Assembly: GCA_002778785.1 (NCBI GenBank)
Contig: PEZS01000003.1
Coordinates: forward strand, 1-55,441
Source: Bdellovibrionales bacterium CG10_big_fil_rev_8_21_14_0_10_45_34
GTDB lineage: Bacteria; Bdellovibrionota; Bdellovibrionia; Bdellovibrionales; 1-14-0-10-45-34
Reading direction: 5' to 3'
DNA length: 55,441 nt
How positions within the stretch are numbered: position 1 is the stretch's first letter; each line of letters begins with the position of its first letter. The notes below the pieces were generated by a model. It was given only the letters and a program-made list of their open reading frames with translations. It was not told where the DNA came from and made no database searches. Shown here one piece after another: positions 44,140 through 53,161 of this stretch. A program made the translations under genes and the position numbers.

Positions 44140-47100
44140 GTGTATTTAACACTAGCGGGCCAATTCTTATCTTATACTTTAGTTTTCAAAAAAAATAGAC
44201 AAAGCCTTTTTGCTCTAAGGCTTTTGATCCTTGGTTTGGCAATTTATCCGCTGCCAACAAAGACATGGGCGGGAGCAAGCTTCCCCGTGCCGTCTCTAAA
44301 TACGAGATCAGTTTTAGAGAACCAAGCGCCAGCGACAGACCTTCTAAGAGACGGACGATTGATCGACGTTGATCAAGCGATTGAGGATCTCAGAAGAGGC
44401 ATAGATCTGAGTGTTTATGATCCCGCAGCTAGCGATGTTTGGGGAAACGACCTCACAGGATTTACCGAAGACCCACTTCCGGCGGAAGACTCTACAGTTG
44501 AGTTTAGCTCAGAGCTTTCTTCAGTAAGAGAGTCTTACAGAATGAATGCAGTCTGGACTAACGAAAATGGTGAACGACTTAATAGAAACGTATTTTTTAG
44601 TACAAAAGCCCATGAAGCTCTCATGAGAGGCGCGCTTTTAAAAAAGATTGGTTACAACGTTCCCCCGCTCGTTAGACGTAGGAACATGACGGTCATATTT
44701 AAAACGCTTCCGCAAGCCTGTGGTTTCTTAGATGATTTGTCGTCAAGAACCCTTACCAGCCGCCTTCGCTGGTTAGCTAAAGAGCAACAGACTACAAATG
44801 TTTTAACTTCGGAAGGCACGAGTCTACAAGGTCGTGTTGCTGAAGTGTGCGAGAAACTAGAGGCAAGGGCTAAAGAGATACGGCTTTCCGGAAAGCCCAT
44901 GACGCGTGACAAGCTTTATAGATCTCATGAAGGAGATTTGAGTCTCAAGGTGATCAGTGTTTTGGTGGCGCCAGCTAGAGTTGTTTTACCGCAGTTTCAG
45001 TGGGGCGTTTTCAGCCGTGAGGCAATTCGCGGCCGTCGGGCTCTTCGGGCCATCATTATTCCATTTCATATGACGGCGGTGGGCGAGCACATCAATTACT
45101 TTCCTTGGGAATTCGGCAAGATATTTAACCAGTCTATCCTTATTGATTACGAGTATGGAGATCGCTTCGAAGAATCCACCTTCTATGACGCTCTTTGGGC
45201 GGCAAGAAAAATTGCAAACCTCAGTCGTTCTGACTTTGAGGAAATAGCAGCTGCGGGAGACTATCCTAAGGAAGTGAGTCAGTTGGTCGCGGAAAAACTA
45301 ATCGCAAGACGCGAACAAATGCTTGAATTGTTTGATATTAAAAAAGAGTACGCGAAGATTGGTCACAATCGTCGACTCAATATGGGTAGCGTTGTCGACG
45401 GTAAGTTAACGCAAGAATATTTTGAAGGATACGCCGTAAGGTTTCGAACAGAAGATCCTGACTCGCCAATCAAGGTGAGTGATATTTTTCGCTTTTTAAA
45501 AATAGAAGGAATCGGCGTTGGACTAAATCGGCTTTGGAAGCTGGTAAACGAAAACCTCCCGAATGGCAGCATTTCTGATATCGCCCAAAAACGCCAAGAC
45601 GAGATTCTCAATGATGTCATCGCACATATTAACACGCATGGGCCAAATGTTCCCTACGAGAGGCAAGTGGGAGTGTGGCACGGGCCCACTTTTGCTCCAA
45701 ACTTCACGGCGTCACGAAACGTTGTATCGGGCACCTATTATGGGGTCGACTCTAAGATTCAGTTGGTTGATGCCATATCCGTAGCAATGAGCGCAGGCTA
45801 CTTTGTCGGAATTGACGGTATAGATAATGTCTTCCCGGGGCTTTCGGCGCATGTCTCTGTTGTGCGAAGTTACATTCATATTCGGCCTCTACCAAATATG
45901 AAGGCAGCCGATGAATACCCTTGGAAGAACCTTTGGGTTCCGGCTTTTATGGGAGGCAAAGCAAAAAAACTTATTGAAGCGGAGGAGCATGCCTCTTCGG
46001 ACCCAGATATCGTGAGACTGAAACCTCAGATGAACGAGGGATCAATCTCAAATGCAGCGAATTCTTCAGAGAGTTCGCCAGCCGTGCCTGACGCGAACAA
46101 CGACGAACTCGTTGAGTCACTTAACGAGTTTTCAAAAGACATCAATGAAGGTGAAATGTTTTTGGTAATTGACAGCTTAGTGTTTGGTGGCGCGGCCCAG
46201 GTTTCTATCCCGATCGTGAAGCTTCTGGGTGGGCCAGTTGGTGTAAATAGCTCGCTGAATGTGTCGGTGGCAAAGAATTTTCTTATTACCGACAGGCTTA
46301 TGCTCCAAAAGGTGTCTGACGGTTTTCAGCTCTATTCTCAGAAAATGAAAACTAGCACTCAGAGCTTTGCCGTTAGCTTTAGTTATTGGATGAGCATGTT
46401 TAGGTATTCTCAAACTCATCAAACTGGCGACATATCTACCAAACTCTACGACATCACATGGGACGAGAAGGATCCTGTTTCAGCGTTGCGGGCTGCCCAG
46501 AGTCTAAGGAAAGTTTTAAAGGATGGCAGTCGTAAACTAGTAGAAGTGAACTACGCGCCTCTTTTACTGGATCACGAAATAGATGCCAAGATCAAGAGGA
46601 CTTCTTTTTTCTTTCGTAAGTGGGATCGGTTAGAAGAGGATCACCAAGTAGAGCTGACTCCGCGAAAAGAAAGTTCGTGGCCCGATGGAGCAAATCCAGA
46701 GGATTACAAACGTCAGCTCATGTCTTACCGAATTGTGAATCGAAGGGGTAATAATTTTTACTCAGGAATTGCTGACGTACTTGATGGATTCTCTAATGGG
46801 CTTGGCCCTTCAGGAGCGGGAGGAGACGGCAACCCTGCGAATAGTTTTTTAGGAAGCGGGGAGTGGAAGTCGATCACTACTGAGCTTGAACTCACGAAAG
46901 CCCGAGACTCGAAGCAGGTAACCGTAGTGGACCACTTTTTTGGAGGATGGTCTATTTCCAGAGATGGTTTGTTTAAAATACTTGAGCGAATTGAAAAACG
47001 ATTGGGCCGATTTACGCGGGGCAACCCCATTGTGAATCGCGATGAATTTGGCGATACACCAAAGCTTCAGTTTTACGAAATTCGCTCGACATTGATTATC

Positions 47101-47622
47101 TACCCTCAGGGGTACGAAGGTTTATTTAAGAAGTTGGGCTTTGAAACTTCCGAAAGAACACTTGTTGAGTCTTTGATCGACTTGGCCGGAAGAGAACAAC
47201 ATGAACAAAACTGTCAGTTCTTCTATAGGTCTCTCGAAAACACGATGGTGCTTAAGTACTTTGGAGAAGAGCAAACCTACCCTTGTGTGCAACCCTGGAT
47301 GAAGTCACTACTTGATTTCCGTAAAAAACGATACTCGCTAAGCCCTGCAGAGAAAGCCAAGTGGATGACCAGGCTTTTTGAAAAGCTAGAGCGATACGTG
47401 GGGTTCGAAAGTCTACTTGGGCTTATTGGCGAAGATAACTTTTTCTTTATCGCTCGTGTGAATGGCTTTCGCACACAAGACGAACGAGGCGACGAAATGA
47501 CCGTATCGAACACCATTGGTAGATACCGACCAGAAATAGGTTCTGGCATTTTTAATGAATTTCTATCAAAGGGTGTATCGGACTACGAACTGCGGGCGAG
47601 GTATTTTGTTGAGGGCTTCTAA
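44140..47622 (+). CDS. Giant secreted protein of unknown function
   Basis: 1160 residues from a GTG at 44140 right after AAAAGGGGGAG; an ATG at 44119 without a ribosome site is the alternative. A hydrophobic stretch near 25-38 followed by KTWAGAS looks like a signal peptide. Segments: about 130-300 containing THEALMRG-like helix (STKAHEALMRGALLKKIGYNVPP), which is faintly like the first helix region of CotH/HipA-type kinase folds; 310-400 with HMTAVGEHINYFPW; a Ser/Asn/Asp-rich linker near 625-660; and a C-terminal half unlike anything I recognise. Only four Cys occur in the latter half. It is followed 44 bases later by a subtilase gene, so they form a pair. Confidence 0.7.
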   Translation: MYLTLAGQFLSYTLVFKKNRQSLFALRLLILGLAIYPLPTKTWAGASFPVPSLNTRSVLENQAPATDLLRDGRLIDVDQAIEDLRRGIDLSVYDPAASDVWGNDLTGFTEDPLPAEDSTVEFSSELSSVRESYRMNAVWTNENGERLNRNVFFSTKAHEALMRGALLKKIGYNVPPLVRRRNMTVIFKTLPQACGFLDDLSSRTLTSRLRWLAKEQQTTNVLTSEGTSLQGRVAEVCEKLEARAKEIRLSGKPMTRDKLYRSHEGDLSLKVISVLVAPARVVLPQFQWGVFSREAIRGRRALRAIIIPFHMTAVGEHINYFPWEFGKIFNQSILIDYEYGDRFEESTFYDALWAARKIANLSRSDFEEIAAAGDYPKEVSQLVAEKLIARREQMLELFDIKKEYAKIGHNRRLNMGSVVDGKLTQEYFEGYAVRFRTEDPDSPIKVSDIFRFLKIEGIGVGLNRLWKLVNENLPNGSISDIAQKRQDEILNDVIAHINTHGPNVPYERQVGVWHGPTFAPNFTASRNVVSGTYYGVDSKIQLVDAISVAMSAGYFVGIDGIDNVFPGLSAHVSVVRSYIHIRPLPNMKAADEYPWKNLWVPAFMGGKAKKLIEAEEHASSDPDIVRLKPQMNEGSISNAANSSESSPAVPDANNDELVESLNEFSKDINEGEMFLVIDSLVFGGAAQVSIPIVKLLGGPVGVNSSLNVSVAKNFLITDRLMLQKVSDGFQLYSQKMKTSTQSFAVSFSYWMSMFRYSQTHQTGDISTKLYDITWDEKDPVSALRAAQSLRKVLKDGSRKLVEVNYAPLLLDHEIDAKIKRTSFFFRKWDRLEEDHQVELTPRKESSWPDGANPEDYKRQLMSYRIVNRRGNNFYSGIADVLDGFSNGLGPSGAGGDGNPANSFLGSGEWKSITTELELTKARDSKQVTVVDHFFGGWSISRDGLFKILERIEKRLGRFTRGNPIVNRDEFGDTPKLQFYEIRSTLIIYPQGYEGLFKKLGFETSERTLVESLIDLAGREQHEQNCQFFYRSLENTMVLKYFGEEQTYPCVQPWMKSLLDFRKKRYSLSPAEKAKWMTRLFEKLERYVGFESLLGLIGEDNFFFIARVNGFRTQDERGDEMTVSNTIGRYRPEIGSGIFNEFLSKGVSDYELRARYFVEGF

Positions 47623-47666
47623 GCGAGAATTTGCATTATGGGTCAAGTGAACCTTGGGGGAGTATC

Positions 47667-50600
47667 TTGAAGACTTTTCAACGACACTTTAAATATTTTC
47701 TGCAAGCAAACCTGTTTGCGTCGTTTCTTTTCTGTGGGGCTAGTCTCGAATTAGCTGTCGCGAGTGCTAAACATCGTGTTTTTGTAGTTACAAAGAGCAT
47801 TAGTGAATCTAGAAATGAAGTTCAAGAACAGATTTTACGACTAGAAACCAAATGCCCACATTTTTCATCAAAGAACGACGTCTTTACAGACATCGAACAA
47901 TCATTGATTCAGGGTTTGGGTTCCGAAAGCCTGGGCAAGTCCCAATCTTATAATTTTAAAAGCCTAAAATCGAAACAAGAGTTTTTAAAATGTTTTAAGG
48001 CTTGCGGTGCCAGCGGACTTGAGCTGGATCAGGGGCTGAAAGGCCAATCTCTTGGTGATCCTCTGAGCCGGGAACTTTGGGGCATAAATAACTCCGGTAT
48101 AAAGCAGCTGGTCGAAGTTAATTATCTCACGAGCGAAGTTGTTCAAGGCATTGAAGGTGAAGACGTCAATCTTCCACGGGATCTCGACGAATCTCAGTTG
48201 CGTGAGGTTAGAATTGCAGTTCTTGATACGGGCGTAGACCTACGACATCCTGATCTTGAGGGAGCATTTGTAAGAAAGGAATCTGAGTGTGCACTTGTGA
48301 ACGAATACCATGCGTGTTTAGCCGACGCCTCGACGTCGGCGGAAAGATCGCGCTGTGACGAAAAATTTTCAGCAATGGACTCAGATCAGAACGGCTACCC
48401 ACTCGATTGCAGCGGTTGGAATGTCGAAAGTGAAAAGAACTTTCGTAAAGGAGTCAAAGGGTCCCCTTTTGTAATTGATGACCAGGGACACGGTTCCCAT
48501 GTTATGGGTACGATTGCAGCAAGAAAAAATGAGGTTGGTATTCGAGGGATTGCACTCAACGCGAAGTTGATTCCGGTGAGGGTTTTGAAGTCTTCCCCAA
48601 AAGAAGCACTCAGTCTAATGAACAGTGATGATGCTGCCCGAGATACACTCTCTGACGGCGAGGATTTACCTAGCCCCAATGAGTCAGAGCTTCCGCCGGC
48701 AGAGGTTGATCCTGACGTCTTTGCTCGAGGTATGCTTTACGCCCTCATAGAGAAAGCAGACATCATAAATATGTCTCTAGGTTGGCCGCCAGGTGCGGAT
48801 TCTCCCTTGATGAGAAAATTGATTGATCTAGCACACAAACAGAAGAGACCTCCTTTAATAGTAGCTGCGGCGGGCAACGATTCGACGGATGGATTAATTC
48901 TTCCTTGTTCCTATAGTGGAGTTATTTGCGTGGCCGCACATGGGGTAGATGGCGGACTCACTCACTTTTCTAATTTCGGATCTGGCGTAGAGGTAGCAGC
49001 ACCGGGACAAAGTATATTATCTACGTGGCCTATGAGCTTAAGAAACCGAATCTATACCGATCAACCAGGTTGGGAGTTTAAGTCAGGTACGTCAATGGCA
49101 GCTCCCGCAGTGGCCTCTGCGCTGGCGGTGCTTTTAGGTAAGGGGTTTTCACCATATGAATCAGTTGCTCGTCTATATGCAGGTGTTCGGCCAACAAAAC
49201 CGTTTCGATGGTCACAGAGAGACGATCAAAACAGAAGTGTCGTGTTTGGAAATATAGACATAACTGCAAGCCTTCGTGCTAAGCCGCGACCGATTATTGT
49301 AAGGGCAAATAAAACTCCAAAGCTTACCGGTTTTGTAGCTCGCCAAAATATTAAAACGTCGATTGAGCTAAAAAATCTATGGGCGAGTGCCAAAGATATC
49401 ACTTTGCAAATTCAAATTCCTCAAAGGTACGGCGACGAGTTCGAAGTGATTTCGCCGCGCGAGTCCGTACTGATTTCTCAATGGGATTCGCTTGAAACGA
49501 TCGAAAAGTCGATAGAAATCCGGCCGAAATCTGAGAGAGTAACAGGCGAATTTGAAGTGGAAGTGAGAGTATTCGCAGAGAACATTGATGAAACCCTTTA
49601 TATGCCAGTGAATCTTGTTGTCCCAGTTGATCGAGTAAAGGGTGCGGCCGGGATCGTAAACATTCCTATCGTCGGCCCAAATCAAGAGGACTTCTCTCTT
49701 GATTTAACGCCTAGGTCTGTTGTCTCTATGGATAAAGGCTCCACCGGAGAATTTTTCTTTGTAAAGAAATCTGAGCAGAACCCCAGCGCAACCGACTTTC
49801 TGATTGTCAGAAGGCAAGAAAGTCCTCGGCTCGTTTACCAAGTACAAGAGGCCGGGCAAATTTCGAATCCCGTCGCGGACTTAAATATGTTAGTGAAGGG
49901 TCCCTTTAAGGATTCGATCAACTATGTCGCTGTTTTCAGGAATCGCAAAACCAACGACCATATTCGAGGAACTACGGAGTTTATTTTGTTGGGTTCTGAT
50001 CTTCAGCCACTTGAATGGTCAGTCGGTGTAACAAAGCTTCAACATGTTAACGAAAAAGCCACATTGTCGATAGATTTTCAGTGGATGAAAAAGGATGGCT
50101 TGCTGTTACCGACTTGGGTGGGAATTGGAGTTGTACCCGATGTAGAAAAACCGGGATTTGATCCGTGGAATCTGACGCCTCAAGACCCTCGGCAACTGCG
50201 ATTATATTATTTGTCGCCCAAAGGATTGAGAAGCGTAGATGCGCCTGATGACTTTACATTCATTCAAGCTCTGCCGAGCGACCGAGCTTCTGATGGTGTT
50301 GTGAGAGTGGTTATGGCAGCCGGTGGCGGCTTTGATGCCGATTTTTACATCGCGGAGATTTCTGAAGGTCAAATTGATGCAATGGAGAGATTAACAGTTA
50401 AGCCGTATCATTCCTTTGTAAACTTGCAGCCGCAAATGACGTTAGACCTCAATGATGATGGTGGGGCGCAAAATCGCTCAATTGCCTTTGGCGGTCCGGC
50501 GGCTTTAAGTTCTTTGAGAGTGAGTTTGTTGGACCCCGTACACCATTCGGGAAGCAGTTTTCGAATCGATGCATTCGACAAGTATGATGCACTTCGAAGG

Positions 50601-51020
50601 TTGGCAGGTGTTTACACTTCAAACACGTCCCAATATGTAGTGGCGCAGAGTCAGTATGATCTCTATTTTTATGACTTGCTTGCAGGCAAATCAGCTCGAA
50701 CGAGTCTTAAAAGATTTAGTTTTTTAGCGGGTTACCTTTTTGACAGCTTCTTTTATCCGGTCACTTTGCGTGATCCTGATCTTAAGAATGCTCAGGCGGC
50801 TGTTTACATTCCAGGTGGTTTCGGAGTGACACCAAACAGTGAGTTGTTAGCGGTCAAAAAGACAGAAGAGGGCTATGCTTTCACCCGACCTGCAAAGTTT
50901 AGATACCTTTTGCCACAAGGGTGCACAGAGCTTGATGCACAGAATCGTGAGCGTAGAAGGCAATACACTCTTATGTATTTCTGCGGAGACAGATTTTTCG
51001 AAGCGGCACTCACTTGGTAG
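47667..51020 (+). CDS. Large secreted subtilisin-family (S8) protease
   Basis: 1117 residues. A TTG at 47667 follows TTGGGGGAG; an in-frame TTG 12 codons earlier lies in the wrong place for a signal peptide. Signal peptide about 1-34, propeptide about 35-145, then D187 (AVLDTGVDLRHPDL), H275 (GHGSHVMGT), Asn in AAAGNDST and S476 (SGTSMAAPAVAS). There is an insertion with paired Cys after the Asp motif (about 197-240) and an acidic insertion near 315-340. The C-terminal 600 residues are beta-rich and unrecognised, perhaps several Ig-like or propeller repeats. Exported; may process the protein encoded directly upstream. Confidence 0.92.
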   Translation: MKTFQRHFKYFLQANLFASFLFCGASLELAVASAKHRVFVVTKSISESRNEVQEQILRLETKCPHFSSKNDVFTDIEQSLIQGLGSESLGKSQSYNFKSLKSKQEFLKCFKACGASGLELDQGLKGQSLGDPLSRELWGINNSGIKQLVEVNYLTSEVVQGIEGEDVNLPRDLDESQLREVRIAVLDTGVDLRHPDLEGAFVRKESECALVNEYHACLADASTSAERSRCDEKFSAMDSDQNGYPLDCSGWNVESEKNFRKGVKGSPFVIDDQGHGSHVMGTIAARKNEVGIRGIALNAKLIPVRVLKSSPKEALSLMNSDDAARDTLSDGEDLPSPNESELPPAEVDPDVFARGMLYALIEKADIINMSLGWPPGADSPLMRKLIDLAHKQKRPPLIVAAAGNDSTDGLILPCSYSGVICVAAHGVDGGLTHFSNFGSGVEVAAPGQSILSTWPMSLRNRIYTDQPGWEFKSGTSMAAPAVASALAVLLGKGFSPYESVARLYAGVRPTKPFRWSQRDDQNRSVVFGNIDITASLRAKPRPIIVRANKTPKLTGFVARQNIKTSIELKNLWASAKDITLQIQIPQRYGDEFEVISPRESVLISQWDSLETIEKSIEIRPKSERVTGEFEVEVRVFAENIDETLYMPVNLVVPVDRVKGAAGIVNIPIVGPNQEDFSLDLTPRSVVSMDKGSTGEFFFVKKSEQNPSATDFLIVRRQESPRLVYQVQEAGQISNPVADLNMLVKGPFKDSINYVAVFRNRKTNDHIRGTTEFILLGSDLQPLEWSVGVTKLQHVNEKATLSIDFQWMKKDGLLLPTWVGIGVVPDVEKPGFDPWNLTPQDPRQLRLYYLSPKGLRSVDAPDDFTFIQALPSDRASDGVVRVVMAAGGGFDADFYIAEISEGQIDAMERLTVKPYHSFVNLQPQMTLDLNDDGGAQNRSIAFGGPAALSSLRVSLLDPVHHSGSSFRIDAFDKYDALRRLAGVYTSNTSQYVVAQSQYDLYFYDLLAGKSARTSLKRFSFLAGYLFDSFFYPVTLRDPDLKNAQAAVYIPGGFGVTPNSELLAVKKTEEGYAFTRPAKFRYLLPQGCTELDAQNRERRRQYTLMYFCGDRFFEAALTW

Positions 51021-51092
51021 TGGTGTCACTTTGTTTGGCATGTTCGTTGCTCTGTGTGGATGCGGAGATCGAAAAACAAAAAAGGGGGAACA

Positions 51093-51818
51093 ATGAGAAA
51101 ATCAGTTTTAGTGAAAGCGCTTGCGCTATTGGGATTGGCTGCTTGTAACGGCGGCGGCGGTACAGTTGTAGTGAGTGGTGGAGCCGGCGGTGGCGGCCCA
51201 ATATATTACGAGGCTCTTTGGTATGACGTATACGGAAGTCCTTGCACCCAGCTACAAGCCGAATGCACTTATGTAGATAACTACAGCGACCTAAAGGCAA
51301 TGTGGGAATTAGATCCATTCTACAGCCCATTTGAGGAGCCTATCTTCGACACTGTCTATGACACCGACTATGGTTACTATGTCGATGCATGGGGCTTTTA
51401 TGGCGTGAACGGTGTTTTCTATGATTACTACACTGGCCGAGCTATCAACGAAGGTAACCAATCTGGCCGAGACATTCTTGCAGATGAGGGCGTTCGTGAG
51501 TCAGACGTGATCGAGAAAGCGGGCGAGGCATTTGCAGCGAAGTATGCTTTAGATGCTGAGACCGGTGTTAAGGTGGCACGCACAATGAACGACTGGAATA
51601 AACTAGCGAAGAGTCGTTCTCGAACAGCCGAAGACGTTGCAGACTTCACAAAGAGGCTTTACGGCGTTGATGTAAATGCGTTTATGGATGCAATTCAGAC
51701 TGGGGAGCAAGCATCTCTTGATAACATGCTTCAGGCTGCAGCGGAGAGCTGGAATACTTCTTCAGAAAACATGAGAAGAATTTTGGGCTCTGTTTATGCT
51801 CAGGCTCAAAAACAGTAA
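51093..51818 (+). CDS. Lipoprotein, first of two tandem paralogues
   Basis: 241 residues. Lipobox LAAC (Cys18) and a Gly-rich linker lead to a Tyr/Asp/Trp-rich beta region: WYDVYGSPC, a CX6C pair, CTYVD, then VDAWGFYGVNGVFYDYYTGRAINEG. The C-terminal half is helical: ARTMNDWNKLAKSRSRTAEDVADFTKRLYGVDVN and a final WNTSSENMRRIL. The gene at 52216 encodes a full-length relative. No known domain identified; I recall similar 'SRSRT..DVADF..RLYGVD' proteins in Bdellovibrio, which is memory and not a search. ATG follows AAGGGGGAA. It begins 72 bases after the subtilase and ends in a strong terminator. Confidence 0.85.
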   Translation: MRKSVLVKALALLGLAACNGGGGTVVVSGGAGGGGPIYYEALWYDVYGSPCTQLQAECTYVDNYSDLKAMWELDPFYSPFEEPIFDTVYDTDYGYYVDAWGFYGVNGVFYDYYTGRAINEGNQSGRDILADEGVRESDVIEKAGEAFAAKYALDAETGVKVARTMNDWNKLAKSRSRTAEDVADFTKRLYGVDVNAFMDAIQTGEQASLDNMLQAAAESWNTSSENMRRILGSVYAQAQKQ

Positions 51819-51852
51819 GTAAGTTTTCGCAGATTTAATAGCTTCGCAGATA

Positions 51853-51885
51853 GCAGAGGGAGTGGGATCTCCCTCTGCGTTTTCG
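51853..51885 (+). terminator. Rho-independent terminator after first paralogous lipoprotein
   Basis: A perfect 10-bp stem GCAGAGGGAG / CTCCCTCTGC with a 6-base loop, followed by GTTTTCGTTT. It starts 35 bases after the stop codon, and separates the two paralogues into independent transcripts. Confidence 0.85.
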
Positions 51886-52215
51886 TTTAAACCGACTTCT
51901 TGCTACGTAGACGCCCGCAGCGTCAAATGGATATGTTCTAGTGACAAACGAGAATTTATTTCGATTGCAATTACCGTCCGTATGCCAGGTCCATGTAAAG
52001 CCTCTAGATTCGAAGTAAGTTTTTTCTCCTAACTAAAGTTCGACTTTCGCAAAAATTTGTAGGCGTCAGCGACAAAGTTGCCTTGCCAAAAAATAACTTG
52101 CAGTAAAAAGTTTTATTCGAAAAAGCATTTAGTTAGACACTTTGCTGGTGACAGCAAGTTAAATATTTAGTAGTTAGCTTTTGGGCGAGGGAACAAAAAC
52201 TAAATAGGGGGAATA
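51886..52215. other. Upstream region of the second lipoprotein paralogue
   Basis: 330 bases, AT-rich, no gene supported. Near its end a TTGCTG/CAGCAA inverted repeat (52142-52157) contains a possible -35 (TTGCTG) with TATTTA sixteen bases on, giving a tentative promoter overlapped by an operator-like palindrome. The ATG is preceded by AGGGGGAA. The paralogue therefore appears to have its own promoter. Confidence 0.4.
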
Positions 52216-52908
52216 ATGAAGAAAGTTAAACTTTTGTTGGCGGCCATTGGGCTTTGGGGACTTGCTGGATGTGGCGGCTCCGGAAGCACAGCTTATTTCA
52301 CGCACACTTGGTACACTGTATACGGCAGCTCTTGTGGCAATCTCAAACCAGGCTGCACTTACGTTGACTGGTTTACTAGCGCAAAGGCTCAGTGGTGGGA
52401 TGATCCCAGTTACAGTATGTTTAGATCGCCCGAGTGGGCAATTGTTTTCGACACCGACCTTGGTTTTTACGTAGATGCTTTTGGATACTGGGGTTTCAAC
52501 GGTGTGTTCTATGATTACTATTCGGAGCGCGCTATCAATGAAGGTGCAGGTGAAGTCTCAAGAGACGTGTTGGCGATCGAAGGCAACCGCGAAGAAGACA
52601 TGATTGAAGTTGCTGGAAAAGACTATGCAAAGCGATACCAGTTGGCTGATGAAACTGGAATGCGAGTTGCGCGTGTGATGAACGATTGGAATAAAATCGG
52701 AAAGAGTCGATCGCGAACTGATGCTGATGTCGCAGATTTCACTCAAAGACTTTATGGTGTAGATCTTAATGAAGTTAATTCTGCATTCACTGAAGGTGAT
52801 CAGGCTAGTCAAGAAGAGCTTCTTTCAAAAGCGGCTCAAACTTGGAACACTTCAGCCGAGAACATGAGAAAGATTCTTTCTCATACTTACCAAGCGGTTA
52901 ACCAATAA
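52216..52908 (+). CDS. Lipoprotein, second of two tandem paralogues
   Basis: 230 residues. Lipobox LAGC (Cys19). It matches the product at 51093 along its length: WYTVYGSSC, CX6C, CTYVDWF, FDTDLGFYVDAFGYWGFNGVFYDYY, RAINEG, VMNDWNKIGKSRSRTDADVADFTQRLYGVDLN, and WNTSAENMRKIL. The Gly-rich linker of the first copy is shorter here. Both copies keep two Cys six residues apart, likely a disulfide. Because both the aromatic beta part and the helical tail are kept, the pair is a recent or constrained duplication. Function unknown; probably an outer-membrane lipoprotein. Confidence 0.85.
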   Translation: MKKVKLLLAAIGLWGLAGCGGSGSTAYFTHTWYTVYGSSCGNLKPGCTYVDWFTSAKAQWWDDPSYSMFRSPEWAIVFDTDLGFYVDAFGYWGFNGVFYDYYSERAINEGAGEVSRDVLAIEGNREEDMIEVAGKDYAKRYQLADETGMRVARVMNDWNKIGKSRSRTDADVADFTQRLYGVDLNEVNSAFTEGDQASQEELLSKAAQTWNTSAENMRKILSHTYQAVNQ

Positions 52909-52926
52909 TTTCTAAAGTAAAAAAAG

Positions 52927-52955
52927 AAAGGGATCGGAACTTCCGATCCCTTTTG
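52927..52955 (+). terminator. Rho-independent terminator after second lipoprotein
   Basis: A long stem AAAGGGATCGG / CCGATCCCTTT around AACTT, followed by TTTTGATT; it begins 19 bases after the stop codon. Confidence 0.85.
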
Positions 52956-52998
52956 ATTAGGCAAATCCGATCTTTCACAGATAGACTGCCGTCTCTTT

Positions 52999-53040
52999 TC
53001 ACGGCCAAAGGCTAGTGATTGCTCACTCCTTCAGCCGTGA
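52999..53040. promoter_or_regulatory. Nested inverted repeat upstream of pfkA
   Basis: Outer arms TCACGGC (52999-53005) and GCCGTGA (53034-53040) enclose an inner pair AGTGA / TCACT with a 4-base loop. It lies about 120 bases before the phosphofructokinase start, after the lipoprotein terminator. It may be a regulatory hairpin or operator; unproven. Confidence 0.45.
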
Positions 53041-53161
53041 GATTACTACAGAATTGATTCATCCCACCACCTCCTCTCGCGGCCTAAGAAGACCTGACTT
53101 CATTGTAAATCAGATGCATAACTGAGCCAATCGAAACTATCACCGGAAGGATTTCAAAAAA

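Noticed and set aside
50875-51096. Small open frame spanning the subtilase end and the lipoprotein start
   Set aside because: It is out of frame with two well-supported genes; its N-terminus is within the subtilase, with no ribosome site.
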